Below are positions 55,201-63,246 of a stretch of 64,000 bases of DNA, in pieces. The notes under the pieces are model-generated. The model had not been told where the DNA came from. It saw only the letters and a list, made by a program, of their open reading frames with translations, and made no database searches. The translations under genes were made by a program, and so were the position numbers. Source of the stretch: Aurantibacillus circumpalustris (GTDB lineage Bacteria > Bacteroidota > Bacteroidia > B-17B0 > Aurantibacillaceae); the NCBI RefSeq assembly GCF_029625215.1, contig NZ_CP121197.1, forward strand, positions 3,224,001 through 3,288,000, given 5' to 3'. Numbering within the stretch: position 1 is the stretch's first letter; every line of letters starts with the position of its first letter.

Positions 55201-58200
55201 AACAGGTCTTGTTGCTAATTATCACTTTAATCAGGGCGGCGATGGGATAAATAATTTGGCTGTGACGACCTTGACAGACGCAACGGGAACGAATACCGGA
55301 ACATTAACGAACATAGCACTTACAGGTACAGTTTCGAACTGGATAGCACCAGGTCCATTTGCATCCGGATATACTGTGACTTCTGCGCCGCTTAGTACCA
55401 TCACACTGAGTGGTAATAGCAATATCATTGCCAACAATTCCACATCTACTTCTACGCTGAATTTTACTGATTTTGGTTCTGCTACATCACGAACATTTGT
55501 TATTCAAAATACCGGTGCAGGAACTTTAACAATAGCAGCGCCATATCTAACAGGAATCAATGCTTCAGAATTTTCAGTCACTGTAGCACCGGCAACTACC
55601 GTGGCCGCATCAGCCTCTACTTCATTTGTGGTTGTGTTTACACCTACAACGGGTGGATTCAGAACAGCGACTTTAAACATCAACAACAACGATTGTGGTA
55701 TTCCTATTTTTAATTGTGCTATTGGAGGAACCCCTTCAGCTGCTGCTGCACTTGATTTTGATGGCGTGAGTGATTATGTTAGTATCGCCCACACGTCTTC
55801 ATTAAACGCATTTCCTTTAACTGTAGAAACGTGGGTTAAAACATCTTACACTGGTAGTACAGCCACATCCTTAGTGGGAAAATATGTAACCAACTCCAAT
55901 AATGGTTGGCTTATTTACTTGACGAATGGAAATCTTATTGCGCATTATTTTAAAGATGCTACCAACTATATAAATTCTATCAACGCTACAACCAGCATCA
56001 CAGATAACAACTGGCATCATCTAGCGCTTGTTATCGATGTGAATGGAGGTCGGTTTTACATAGATGGTATTCTCAGTTCTCCCAATCAGCCATGGGCAGG
56101 AACACCATCGCCACCAACCACAACTCAAAATGTACTCATCGGTAGCTACGATACCTATTTACCAGGCTCAATGGATGAAGTAAGAATCTGGAATGTTGCA
56201 CGAAATCAATGTGAAATCCAATCCTACATGCATTGTGAAATTCCAACCAGCGCTACTGGACTAATGGCTAATTATCACTTTAACCAAGGCGCTGCTGGAT
56301 TAAGCAATCCTACACAGTCGGTTTTGATTGATGCCGCTGGAACAAATAATGGAACTTTGAATACTTTTAATCTTGCGGGCGCTACTTCTAACTGGATAAT
56401 TCCTGGTGGTGTAATTTCAGGCTACACTACAACCGCTGCACCAACTGCATCCATAACTTTAAGTGGAAATTCGAATCCAATTTTAAATAATTCAGTTGTA
56501 ACCTCCACATTAAACTTTACAAATTTTGGAACTACAACAACAAGAACTTTTGTTATACAAAACAGCAATACCGGTACATTAAACATAAGCCTTCCAAATA
56601 TTACAGGTACAAACGCTTCCGACTTCAGCGTTACAGTTCTTCCAACATTATCACTAGCAGCCTCTGCTACAACTTCTTTCATTGTAGTGTTCACCCCAAC
56701 TGCAAATGGATTAAAAACGGCAACTATTAATATTAATAACAACGATTGTAATATTCCGCTTTTCAGCTTCGCAATTGAAGGAACTCCGCCTCCAGGTTCA
56801 GCACTTAGCTTTGACGGAGTTGATGACAGGGTTAACACAATTAACATGAACCCTTCCACCTATTCTGTTCTTACGTTTGAAGCGTGGGTATACAGAGAAC
56901 CGTCAGCTAACGCAATTCAAGTTATTGTCGGTAATGAAGACGGTGGCTATGACAGGTGTTTAGTATCGGATAATCTTGGTCAAATTCACGTTTGGGCAGG
57001 AAGGAGTATTCCAACTGGGCTTACTTCTACATTAAATACCTGGGAACACTTTATGGTTACTTGGTCGGCTGCTGAAGTAAAATGTATTAAAAACGGAACA
57101 GAGGTGTTTATTACCTCTGGTGAAACTGCAAATTCTAGTGCACTGAATGGTGCCGTTGGTGCTTTAGAGGCCGCCTGGCGTTTTCCATTTAAAGGGCGTA
57201 TCGACGAAGCACGTTTCTGGAATGGTACCCGCACACAGTGTGAAGTTCAAACTTACATGAATTGTGAAATTCCTTCCTCTGCACCAGGACTTATTGTGAA
57301 TTATCATTTTAATCAAGGAGCTGCAGCACTTAATAACACTCTAGTAACTACGTCAATAGATGCATCAGGAAGCTCAAACACCGGAACTTTAAATAGTTTT
57401 GCATTAACCGGAACTATCTCAAACTGGGTTGCACCAGGAGGTGTAGTTTCTGGTTATACAACCGCTGCGCCACCAACAGCTTCGATTCAAATTAGTGGAA
57501 ATTCGAGCTCCATTCTAAACGGCTCAACAAGTACATCAACTTTAAACTTTACAAATTTTGGAACTTCAACAACAAGAACTTTTGTTATACAAAACAGCAA
57601 TACTGGTACATTAAATATTAGTGTTCCGTATATCACAGGAACAAATGCTTCTGATTTTAGTATAACAGTATTACCAACTTTATCCCTTAGTGCTTCAGCA
57701 ACAACTTCTTTTGTTGTCGTTTTCACACCAACGGCAAATGGTATAAAAACGGCAACGATTAATATTAATAATAACGATTGTAGTATTCCGCTTTTCAATT
57801 TTGCTATTGAAGGAACGCCGCCGCCAGGAGCTGCTTTGAATTTTGATGGAGTTAATGATAATATCATAACATCAATAGATGCCGATACAGATGTAATTCC
57901 AAATACAACATGGGAAGCATGGATTTATCCAACAACCACTTTAGCATCTTACAGAATGGTGGTTAGCATTGATGATGGCTTTTTTGATAGGTATCTAACT
58001 TTATTTGGAAATGAAATTAGAATTTCAACCTCTAATCCAAATCAAATTACAATAACAACTTATTCAGCTAACCAATGGTATCACCTAGCAGTTGTATATA
58101 CACAAGCAACAAATAAGGCTCTGGTATATGTGAATGGTATTTCCTATGGACCTTACTCTACAAATTTCGCAATTGGTACTACCACAAATAATATCAAAAT

Positions 58201-61200
58201 TGGGGCAAATTTAAGTGGAGCAAACTATTTTGAAGGTCTAATCGACGAGGTAAGGATTTGGAGTACTGCTCGTACACAATGTGAAATACAAACCTACAAG
58301 AATTGTGAAATTCCAACCACAGCACCAGGTCTTATAGCTAATTATCATTTTAATCAAGGATCAAATGCGCTAAACAACACAGGTGTTATAAACCTTAATG
58401 ACGCAACAGGTTCTAATACAGGAACTCTAACCAATTTTTCTTTGCTAACAGGTACTGTCTCTAACTGGATTGCTCCAGGAGCAGTAGTTTCTGGATACAC
58501 GTTAACCTCTCCATCAAGTTCTTCTGTTTCAATTACAGGTAACGGTAATGGCATTGTCGCAGGAAGCACTACTCCAAACCTCACAAACTTTACAGATTTT
58601 GGAGCCGCAAATAGCAGAACATTTGTTATTCAAAGTAGTGGCGGAGGAACCATGTTTATAAATACACCTGTTACTTTAAATGGAGGAAACGCATCTGACT
58701 TCACTGTTGTTAGCCAACCCTCTTCTTCAATAACTACCGGAACAACAAACCTTATTATAAATTTTCTTCCAACAGGCCTTGGAACGAGAACTGCCATAGT
58801 GAACGTGAATAGTTCAGATTGCACCTCACCAAACTATAGCTTTGTAATTACGGCAAGTGCTTCGGCTGGTGCTGCTCTGCACATAAATGGAAATATTGAG
58901 ACTATAGGAACTCCTGTCTTTAACACCCAAACTCTTAATAATACGCTTCAGGCCAAAGTATTTTGGAGTGGAAACGCCTCCAACCAAATGGTGGTATATA
59001 ACGGAAACTCCTCTAACAGCGGTTATGGTATTTATGTTGGGGCTGCTGGTACTCCTTCCTTATTATTTGGCGGTGTTAGCTATTATAATGGAAATTACAC
59101 TTTAACTCCAAATGTTTGGACTTCTTTGTCGGCAGTTTTAAAAAATGGAACTGGTGAATTTTATGTAAATGGCGTTCTCACGAATAGTTTTGCTATCGTA
59201 ACACCTAATACTCCTAATACTAGTTTTAATATTGGTTGTAATTCAGCAGGTACAGAAGTTTTCAAAGGTAGTATTGACGAAGTGCTATTATGGAACAGAG
59301 CACTTACACAATGTGAAATACAAGCCTATTTAAATTGCGAAATTGCAACCTCCGCTTCTTCACTAGTTGCGAACTATCATTTCAATCAAGGTATCGCAGG
59401 TGGATTAAATCCAACGGTGACTGTGCTTACAGATGCATCAGGTAATAATCATCCTTTAACGCTTACAAATTTTAGTTTAAGTGGTTTAAGTTCTAACTGG
59501 ATTGGTCAAGGTGCAGTAACTTCAGGAAGTTCATGCACGGCGTTTGTAGAACCTGATATTAATTTGATAAGCAACGCCATTACAATTCCCGATGGCAATA
59601 CTGTGGTTGCAACAGCTGATAATACTGATTTTGGGAACATTACCTCTACATCGGTAACCGTAAAAAGTTATACCATTCAAAATACAGGTTCGGGTCCTCT
59701 AACGGTTAGCAGCATTACAATGAGCGGCGCAGATGCTTCGCAATTTATTGTTGGTGCATTAGCTCCTGCTTCGCCCATAGCTTCTGGTTCTTTTGCAGTA
59801 TTCTCAGTAACGTTTGCTCCAACAAGCATCGGAACTAAAACAGCTACAGTAAATATAGCGAACAACGACTGCGACGAATCGCCTTACGATTTTGTATTGT
59901 CAGGGTCAGCAAACGTTGCAGCTGCCATTGCGTTTGATGGAACGAATGATTTCATTAATTGTGGTAATATTTTAACCGCTTCTTACACAAAAGAAGCCTG
60001 GGTTAAATTTTCAACCTCTTCTAACGGAAACAATTTTATTAGTGCTGGTAACGTAACCAATGGAAGTGCTTTATGGGCACCTGGTATTTACAATTACAGC
60101 CTTTCGGCCGGACATGACGGTGCCTGGAATCAGGTACAGGATAACGCTGTAATGATTCCTGGAAATTGGTACCACATCGCAGTTAGCTATGATGCACCTT
60201 CCACAACAATGAGTTTATATAAAAACGGAATACTCGTATCAAGTAACACAACAGTTCAACCTTTCACGGGGAATAGTCCCCTGCAAATAGGAGCGTTTAG
60301 CAGCACGTATGTTGCTACAGGTTTAATGGACGAGGTACGTATTTGGAATAGACCCTTGTGTGCCGCCGAAATTCTCAACAACATGAATTGTGAAATACCA
60401 ACAACGGCACCGGGTCTGATCGCTAATTATCATTTTAATCAGGGTATAGGTTTTGGAGGCAATACCACAACCACGCTTGTTACTGATGTTTCAGGAAGCG
60501 CAAATACCGGAACACTCGTTAATTTTGCGGGTACAGGAACAATTTCTAATTGGGTACCTACCAGCACTGTGACAACAGGTTCTTCTTGTGCACCCTACTT
60601 TGCACCGGAAATAAATCTTGTTGGAAACGGTATAACAATTAACGATGGTGCATCAACTGCTACTATTAGTAATCATACTGATTTTGGTGCCGTTTGTGTT
60701 AACGGACAAGTTGTGCGCACATTCACCATTCAAAATACCGGTAATGCAAATTTAACTGTAGGTACCATAAGCGTTGGTGGAGTGAATGCTTCTCTTTCAA
60801 ACATTGGTCCCCTTACCCCTGCCTCGCCGATACTACCAGGAAATTCAGCTGTGTTTTCGGTGACGTTTACTCCTACATCAAGTGGTGTAAAAACGACAAC
60901 ACTATTTATTACTAATAACGACTGCAATGAAAGTCCCTACGATTTTGTAATGACGGGAACTTGTAATCCTTTACCTGTTGTAACAGCTAGTGCCACAAGT
61001 TCGGTTATTTGTAGTGGATTTTCAACAATACTTAACGGTGGTGGTGCCGATACATATACTTGGACAGGAGGCATACCAACAATTACAAATGGTGTTTCTT
61101 TTACACCAACTACAACCTTAACCTATACAGTAATTGGAACAAACACTCTATCAGGTTGTGCCAGTACAAATCTTGCAGTTCAAACAATTACTGTTAATCC

Positions 61201-63088
61201 TAATCCAACCATAACAGCAACAGCAAACAACACGGTTATTTGTGATGGAAGTTCAATTACAATAAATCCTGGTGGTGCTAGTACATACACATTAAATCCA
61301 GGGTCAATCATAGGCACTAGCTTTACAATAGCTCCTTCTAGTAACATTAGTTATAGTGTAAGCGGCACGAGTACTAATGCCTGTGTTGGAATAAATACTG
61401 TTGTAATTTCAGTAACAGTAAATGCTTTACCTGTTGTAACTGCAACGGCAAGTAGCCCTGTAATATGCAACACAGCAACAACATCTTTGATAGGTGGAGG
61501 AGCAGATACTTATACTTGGACGGCTGGAGCAACAAATAATACAGCATTTACTCCATCCATCACAACTACTTATACGGTTATAGGATCGAATACTTTGACA
61601 GGTTGCACGAGTACCAACTCGGCTATTCAAACAATAACAGTAGATGTAACGCCTACAATAACTGCAGTCTCTGTGTCCTCTGTTCTTTGCGAAGGCGAGT
61701 CAGCAACCATAACTGCATCCGGAGCAAGCTCATACACATGGAATCCTGGCAATGTTTCGGTTACTATATATAATCCGACGCCGAGTGTCACAACAAGCTA
61801 TACAGTTGTTGGAACAAGTTCCGCTGGTTGTACAAGTACCAATCTCGCTGTACAAAGTATTAGTGTGAATTCATTACCTAGTGTCACCCCATCCATTTCA
61901 AAGTCAAAAATCTGCGAAGGTGACTCTGTTATACTAACTGGAAGCGGCGCAAGCACTTATACTTGGACTGGTGGCGCCATTGACGGAGTGTTCTTCACTC
62001 CTTTAACTACAGGTGATTTTACGGTAAGCGGCACAAATGTTGCTGGTTGTACAAACACAAATAGTGCGGTAGCGTCAGTAACAGTCAACGCTTTACCATC
62101 TCTCACAATCAGCAGCACTAAATCAGTAATTTGTATTGGCGATCAAACAACTTTGAATGCAAGTGGAGCAGTAACTTATACGTGGACCAACGGTATAATT
62201 AACGGAAGTGCATTTTCACCTTCCGTTACAACAACATACACATTAACCGGTACCGATTTAAATACTTGTGAAAACATGGCTTTAACAACCATAACGGTTA
62301 ACAACTTACCGGTCATTTCATTTACAAGCTCTGCTATTGAAAGTTGCGAAGCACAATCTGTCACATTAACTGTTTTAGGTGCTTCTTCCTATACTTGGAA
62401 TACAACTGAAATGCTCAGTAGTATTGTTGTATCACCAACAACAAGTACTATTTATACCGTTAACGCTATAGATGTTAACACCTGCACCAACACAGCGTCT
62501 TACACACAATCTGTTATTTCATGTCCAGGAACATTTACAGCTTCTACCAGCAAAACCGATGTAACATGTAATGGTAAAGATGATGGTAGTATCAACGTTA
62601 GTTCAGCTAACTCTTATACAGGTTCGACATTGAGTTATTATTGGAACCCATCAATTTTATGTCCAAACAATAATTGCGATAGTCTTAAAAATCTGAAAGC
62701 TGGCACTTACAATTTAACATTAAAACTGACGTACACCTTAAACGGCACTTTAGTTAAAGTTGAATCGATAGTTTTAAATCCAATAACAATACTTGACCTT
62801 AATGGCCAATGTGTTGTGAAAGTATATAATGGCGTTACAGCAAATAATGATGGAGTAAATGACATCTTAACAATTGAAAACATTGAAGAATTTCCGAATA
62901 ATACTGTGAATATTTTTAACCGTTGGGGACAACAAGTATATCAGGTAAAAGGATATGATAACGTAAATAAAGCTTGGCCAAGTAATGGAGATGAAAACAA
63001 TTTATCATCTGGCACTTACTTTTATGTGATTGACCTAGGCATTGGCGGAAAACCAATTAAAGGTTGGGTTGAGTTGATTAAGAACTAA
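49256..63088 (+). CDS. Giant T9SS type B surface protein: 11 LamG/anchor-D modules and 7 Ig-like repeats
   Basis: The 4610-residue paralog of the preceding giant protein starts at a TTG and has a signal peptide (FLGIAIFFSFHSITHAQ). Eleven compound modules follow: LamG (LNFDGxNDYV, HVAATYDG, YVNGVL, DEVRIWN, RTQCEIQ, YHFNQG) and a choice-of-anchor-D/ASH domain. Seven Ig-like repeats, a SprB-like part (TSKTDVTCNGKDDGSINV) and the type B sorting domain (NNDGVNDILTIENI, IFNRWGQQVYQVKGYDN, SSGTYFYVIDLG) complete it. LamG domains commonly bind sugars or proteins with calcium, so many binding heads on a flexible chain are implied. T9SS type B cargo often needs a PorP/SprF-type outer-membrane partner, and none is encoded in this window. 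It is among the largest class of bacterial surface proteins. The frame is intact throughout, without a stop or shift. Confidence 0.88.
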   Translation: MKTILQKILKRFLGIAIFFSFHSITHAQVGQTLNFDGANDYVQVSSLSFGTNWTAETWIYPTNLFGNWNTVLGQCFYNNNQGFVMAVQSGSVFVDSPLMGGAISTSITGSVWTHIAVTYNNGIYAFYKNGLLVGAKTASFTNSTNPFYIGIRTNNNNVGLIDPYQGNIDEVRIWNVTRSQCDIQRFMTAEIPSTAAGLVANYHFNEGIANGINFIPIILNNNTLTDATGNGNNGTLNNYGLSLGGSNSNWTSPGCSAQGNTTPASASTATINVTGNGNTIIDGSTSPTTFNHTDFGTNPTRTFVIQSTGSQTLNVGTPIITGANANQFSVTVIPSSILAATTGSTSFVITFTPTSVGTKTATIHIYNSECTRTIYDFVISATASSNGLDLDGINDYVDFGSAPTTIFAGTLPYTIEAWVKRKSGGNGIIAGHHNFGVSASWNLAVNADGSLQSYRNLAPWTVISAPNLVPEDVWTHVAATFNGSALVLWVNGVSAGLTVFGSQPSTTAPLLLGAGLSGGTPSTFFGGEIDEFKIWNVARSSLEIANGMVAELVGNETNLVAYYHFNKGIPSGGNAIYNTVSSLPAGITGTLTNFALTGCNSNWVCGAPSVGGCPNQQEMTVTGNSVGIVSGASTATSTNFTDFGSVITGATLTRTFVIKNNGNLSLTISASNLTGSGASSYSITSLPTGAVAGGGTTFITVTFSPTTLGLKSATLSITNNDCDENPYSFAIEGIGVAAGAGLNFDGIDDRVVVSTGVSINNQPMTIEFWAKRNGTNSNDYILEQGTFATNNTYLHVGFRNTNQFTFAFYNGDLDYTGPETTDGLYHHWSCVYNPTAVGKNKFIYLDGILVAANTATSNYLGTGTYSIGGSSNTGYFIGNLDELRIWNVARTQCQIQSFKDCEIPTTATGLLANYHFNQGVASGSNSTVTILADATGSYNGTLTGPFALTSTTSNWVTPGGVTSGSITANPPLVSFVVSVSGTNIAHGATTPTLNVNDFGTNSTRNFTVQNTGTGNLYINTGYFTGAAASQFSVTVTPSGTLSTSATSSLTIVFTPTALGTQTAVLNIITNDCTNPTYSFVITASASPASALSFDGVDDVVNCGTDPSLDITVGTWEAWVSLSTLATNSRIFFKENTDVVGGGMYESYFWAASGKFTSDLKIGVSNYKVIGTTIAAINTWYHVAATYDGTYFKLYVNGVLDGITNISGGNMNPGTGRLCLGASVLTPTPIGSGLTGKLDEARLWNVVRTQCQIQQFMNCEITSTASGLVANYHFNQGIPSGANSTQTLLIDATGVNNGTLTNFGLTTGSISNWVSPSNIVNGYTIASAPTSSIALSGNSNNIPQGTSTSTNNLTDFGTTTTRTFVVQNSGTGTLSVNNISFTGANAAQFSITSSPASTLGASATSSFTILFTPTAVGSASAIVNIVSNDCTNPTYSFVITASASPASALAFDGSNDQVLINNTPALDNLITGPFSFEAWVNPSLSKNNTIISKGHGGYVVNGGEYIFQLNPSNQLAFFHSDVNGWKYSSGAVPLNAWSHVAVTFDGSYLKFYINGLLDATKTCTASLFTAGNNSVYIGRQGYNCNCNFFQGGLDEIRIWTVPRSECEIQQYMNCEIPTTATGLLANYHFNQGIPAGSNSTVTTLSDATGGNNGALLNFSLTNGNNASNWVNPGGVISGSITPAVLNTTLVVSGNGNNIAPGSSTSSTLNFTDFGTSTTRTFVLTNTGSGNLHIGYGLFTGANAANFSITTLPGTLIASGLNTSLVVTYSATSLGTNSAVLNIFSSDCTNPTYSFVITASATPASALAFDGVDDYVITPNLSSAITVTSDITIEAWINPNGAGVVIDERGSTSLATFWNASQIEILTNSVVAIRVWSSAPVASVTLGPINFGTWNHIVLRYNHMLGKLDGFLNGVSSSTFVNVIRESPITNGYNQHYGIGLGDSQNLGSGAYFNGKIDEVRIWNTVRTQCELQTYMNAEIPTTATGLVANYHFNQGGDGINNLAVTTLTDATGTNTGTLTNIALTGTVSNWIAPGPFASGYTVTSAPLSTITLSGNSNIIANNSTSTSTLNFTDFGSATSRTFVIQNTGAGTLTIAAPYLTGINASEFSVTVAPATTVAASASTSFVVVFTPTTGGFRTATLNINNNDCGIPIFNCAIGGTPSAAAALDFDGVSDYVSIAHTSSLNAFPLTVETWVKTSYTGSTATSLVGKYVTNSNNGWLIYLTNGNLIAHYFKDATNYINSINATTSITDNNWHHLALVIDVNGGRFYIDGILSSPNQPWAGTPSPPTTTQNVLIGSYDTYLPGSMDEVRIWNVARNQCEIQSYMHCEIPTSATGLMANYHFNQGAAGLSNPTQSVLIDAAGTNNGTLNTFNLAGATSNWIIPGGVISGYTTTAAPTASITLSGNSNPILNNSVVTSTLNFTNFGTTTTRTFVIQNSNTGTLNISLPNITGTNASDFSVTVLPTLSLAASATTSFIVVFTPTANGLKTATININNNDCNIPLFSFAIEGTPPPGSALSFDGVDDRVNTINMNPSTYSVLTFEAWVYREPSANAIQVIVGNEDGGYDRCLVSDNLGQIHVWAGRSIPTGLTSTLNTWEHFMVTWSAAEVKCIKNGTEVFITSGETANSSALNGAVGALEAAWRFPFKGRIDEARFWNGTRTQCEVQTYMNCEIPSSAPGLIVNYHFNQGAAALNNTLVTTSIDASGSSNTGTLNSFALTGTISNWVAPGGVVSGYTTAAPPTASIQISGNSSSILNGSTSTSTLNFTNFGTSTTRTFVIQNSNTGTLNISVPYITGTNASDFSITVLPTLSLSASATTSFVVVFTPTANGIKTATININNNDCSIPLFNFAIEGTPPPGAALNFDGVNDNIITSIDADTDVIPNTTWEAWIYPTTTLASYRMVVSIDDGFFDRYLTLFGNEIRISTSNPNQITITTYSANQWYHLAVVYTQATNKALVYVNGISYGPYSTNFAIGTTTNNIKIGANLSGANYFEGLIDEVRIWSTARTQCEIQTYKNCEIPTTAPGLIANYHFNQGSNALNNTGVINLNDATGSNTGTLTNFSLLTGTVSNWIAPGAVVSGYTLTSPSSSSVSITGNGNGIVAGSTTPNLTNFTDFGAANSRTFVIQSSGGGTMFINTPVTLNGGNASDFTVVSQPSSSITTGTTNLIINFLPTGLGTRTAIVNVNSSDCTSPNYSFVITASASAGAALHINGNIETIGTPVFNTQTLNNTLQAKVFWSGNASNQMVVYNGNSSNSGYGIYVGAAGTPSLLFGGVSYYNGNYTLTPNVWTSLSAVLKNGTGEFYVNGVLTNSFAIVTPNTPNTSFNIGCNSAGTEVFKGSIDEVLLWNRALTQCEIQAYLNCEIATSASSLVANYHFNQGIAGGLNPTVTVLTDASGNNHPLTLTNFSLSGLSSNWIGQGAVTSGSSCTAFVEPDINLISNAITIPDGNTVVATADNTDFGNITSTSVTVKSYTIQNTGSGPLTVSSITMSGADASQFIVGALAPASPIASGSFAVFSVTFAPTSIGTKTATVNIANNDCDESPYDFVLSGSANVAAAIAFDGTNDFINCGNILTASYTKEAWVKFSTSSNGNNFISAGNVTNGSALWAPGIYNYSLSAGHDGAWNQVQDNAVMIPGNWYHIAVSYDAPSTTMSLYKNGILVSSNTTVQPFTGNSPLQIGAFSSTYVATGLMDEVRIWNRPLCAAEILNNMNCEIPTTAPGLIANYHFNQGIGFGGNTTTTLVTDVSGSANTGTLVNFAGTGTISNWVPTSTVTTGSSCAPYFAPEINLVGNGITINDGASTATISNHTDFGAVCVNGQVVRTFTIQNTGNANLTVGTISVGGVNASLSNIGPLTPASPILPGNSAVFSVTFTPTSSGVKTTTLFITNNDCNESPYDFVMTGTCNPLPVVTASATSSVICSGFSTILNGGGADTYTWTGGIPTITNGVSFTPTTTLTYTVIGTNTLSGCASTNLAVQTITVNPNPTITATANNTVICDGSSITINPGGASTYTLNPGSIIGTSFTIAPSSNISYSVSGTSTNACVGINTVVISVTVNALPVVTATASSPVICNTATTSLIGGGADTYTWTAGATNNTAFTPSITTTYTVIGSNTLTGCTSTNSAIQTITVDVTPTITAVSVSSVLCEGESATITASGASSYTWNPGNVSVTIYNPTPSVTTSYTVVGTSSAGCTSTNLAVQSISVNSLPSVTPSISKSKICEGDSVILTGSGASTYTWTGGAIDGVFFTPLTTGDFTVSGTNVAGCTNTNSAVASVTVNALPSLTISSTKSVICIGDQTTLNASGAVTYTWTNGIINGSAFSPSVTTTYTLTGTDLNTCENMALTTITVNNLPVISFTSSAIESCEAQSVTLTVLGASSYTWNTTEMLSSIVVSPTTSTIYTVNAIDVNTCTNTASYTQSVISCPGTFTASTSKTDVTCNGKDDGSINVSSANSYTGSTLSYYWNPSILCPNNNCDSLKNLKAGTYNLTLKLTYTLNGTLVKVESIVLNPITILDLNGQCVVKVYNGVTANNDGVNDILTIENIEEFPNNTVNIFNRWGQQVYQVKGYDNVNKAWPSNGDENNLSSGTYFYVIDLGIGGKPIKGWVELIKN
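49342..60968 (+). repeat. Eleven tandem LamG plus anchor-D modules in the second giant gene
   Basis: LamG parts begin near 49342, 50410, 51472, 52520, 53591, 54662, 55740, 56797, 57828, 58872 and 59922 (period 1.03-1.08 kb). ASH parts begin about 680-720 bp later in each. YHFN occurs in all eleven. The last module carries the variant RPLCAAEILNNMNCEIP and the longer ASH, as in the last module of the first giant gene. Exact 38-bp identity exists between 52487-52524 and 53558-53595 at a module border. Confidence 0.85.
60969..62516 (+). repeat. Seven tandem Ig-like repeats in the second giant gene
   Basis: Units start near 60969, 61201, 61429, 61651, 61876, 62095 and 62308, about 215-230 bp each, with the same SVIC...GAxxYTW pattern as in the first giant protein. 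The second unit has STYTLNPGS in place of the usual SYTW core. Confidence 0.8.
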
Positions 63089-63093
63089 TTTTG

Positions 63094-63176
63094 AATGGAA
63101 AATGTAAAATGTTTGATGGAAAAGGAAAAAACTCCAACCATCCCCATCTTGCATTTTACATCTTCAATTTTCCATC
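63094..63176. repeat. Imperfect inverted repeat after the second giant gene
   Basis: The left arm (63094-63120) and the right arm (63136-63176) share the blocks ATGGAAAA, TGTAAAATG and GATGG in inverted order. The right arm has a seven-base insertion. It lies directly after the stop codon and may end transcription, though it lacks a T run. Similar TGTAAAATGGAAAATG-type spacers recur in Bacteroidota, from general knowledge. Confidence 0.5.
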
Positions 63177-63234
63177 TTAAATAAAACCTCAGTGTTAGTC
63201 ATATTTTAAAACCTAATTATCGTAATCTATTCAG

Positions 63235-63242
63235 TAAATTTA
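63235..63242 (+). promoter_or_regulatory. -7-like box four bases before the ATC start of the flavoprotein gene
   Basis: TAAATTTA differs from TAnnTTTG at the last base only. CGGC follows and then the proposed ATC start at 63247, the same geometry as at the MMPL gene. No TTG at -33 spacing is seen. Confidence 0.35.
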
Positions 63243-63246
63243 CGGC

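Noticed and set aside
49342-60968. CRISPR-like or transposon array
   Set aside because: The repeats are 1.05-kb in-frame protein modules with continuous coding sequence, not short repeats with spacers.
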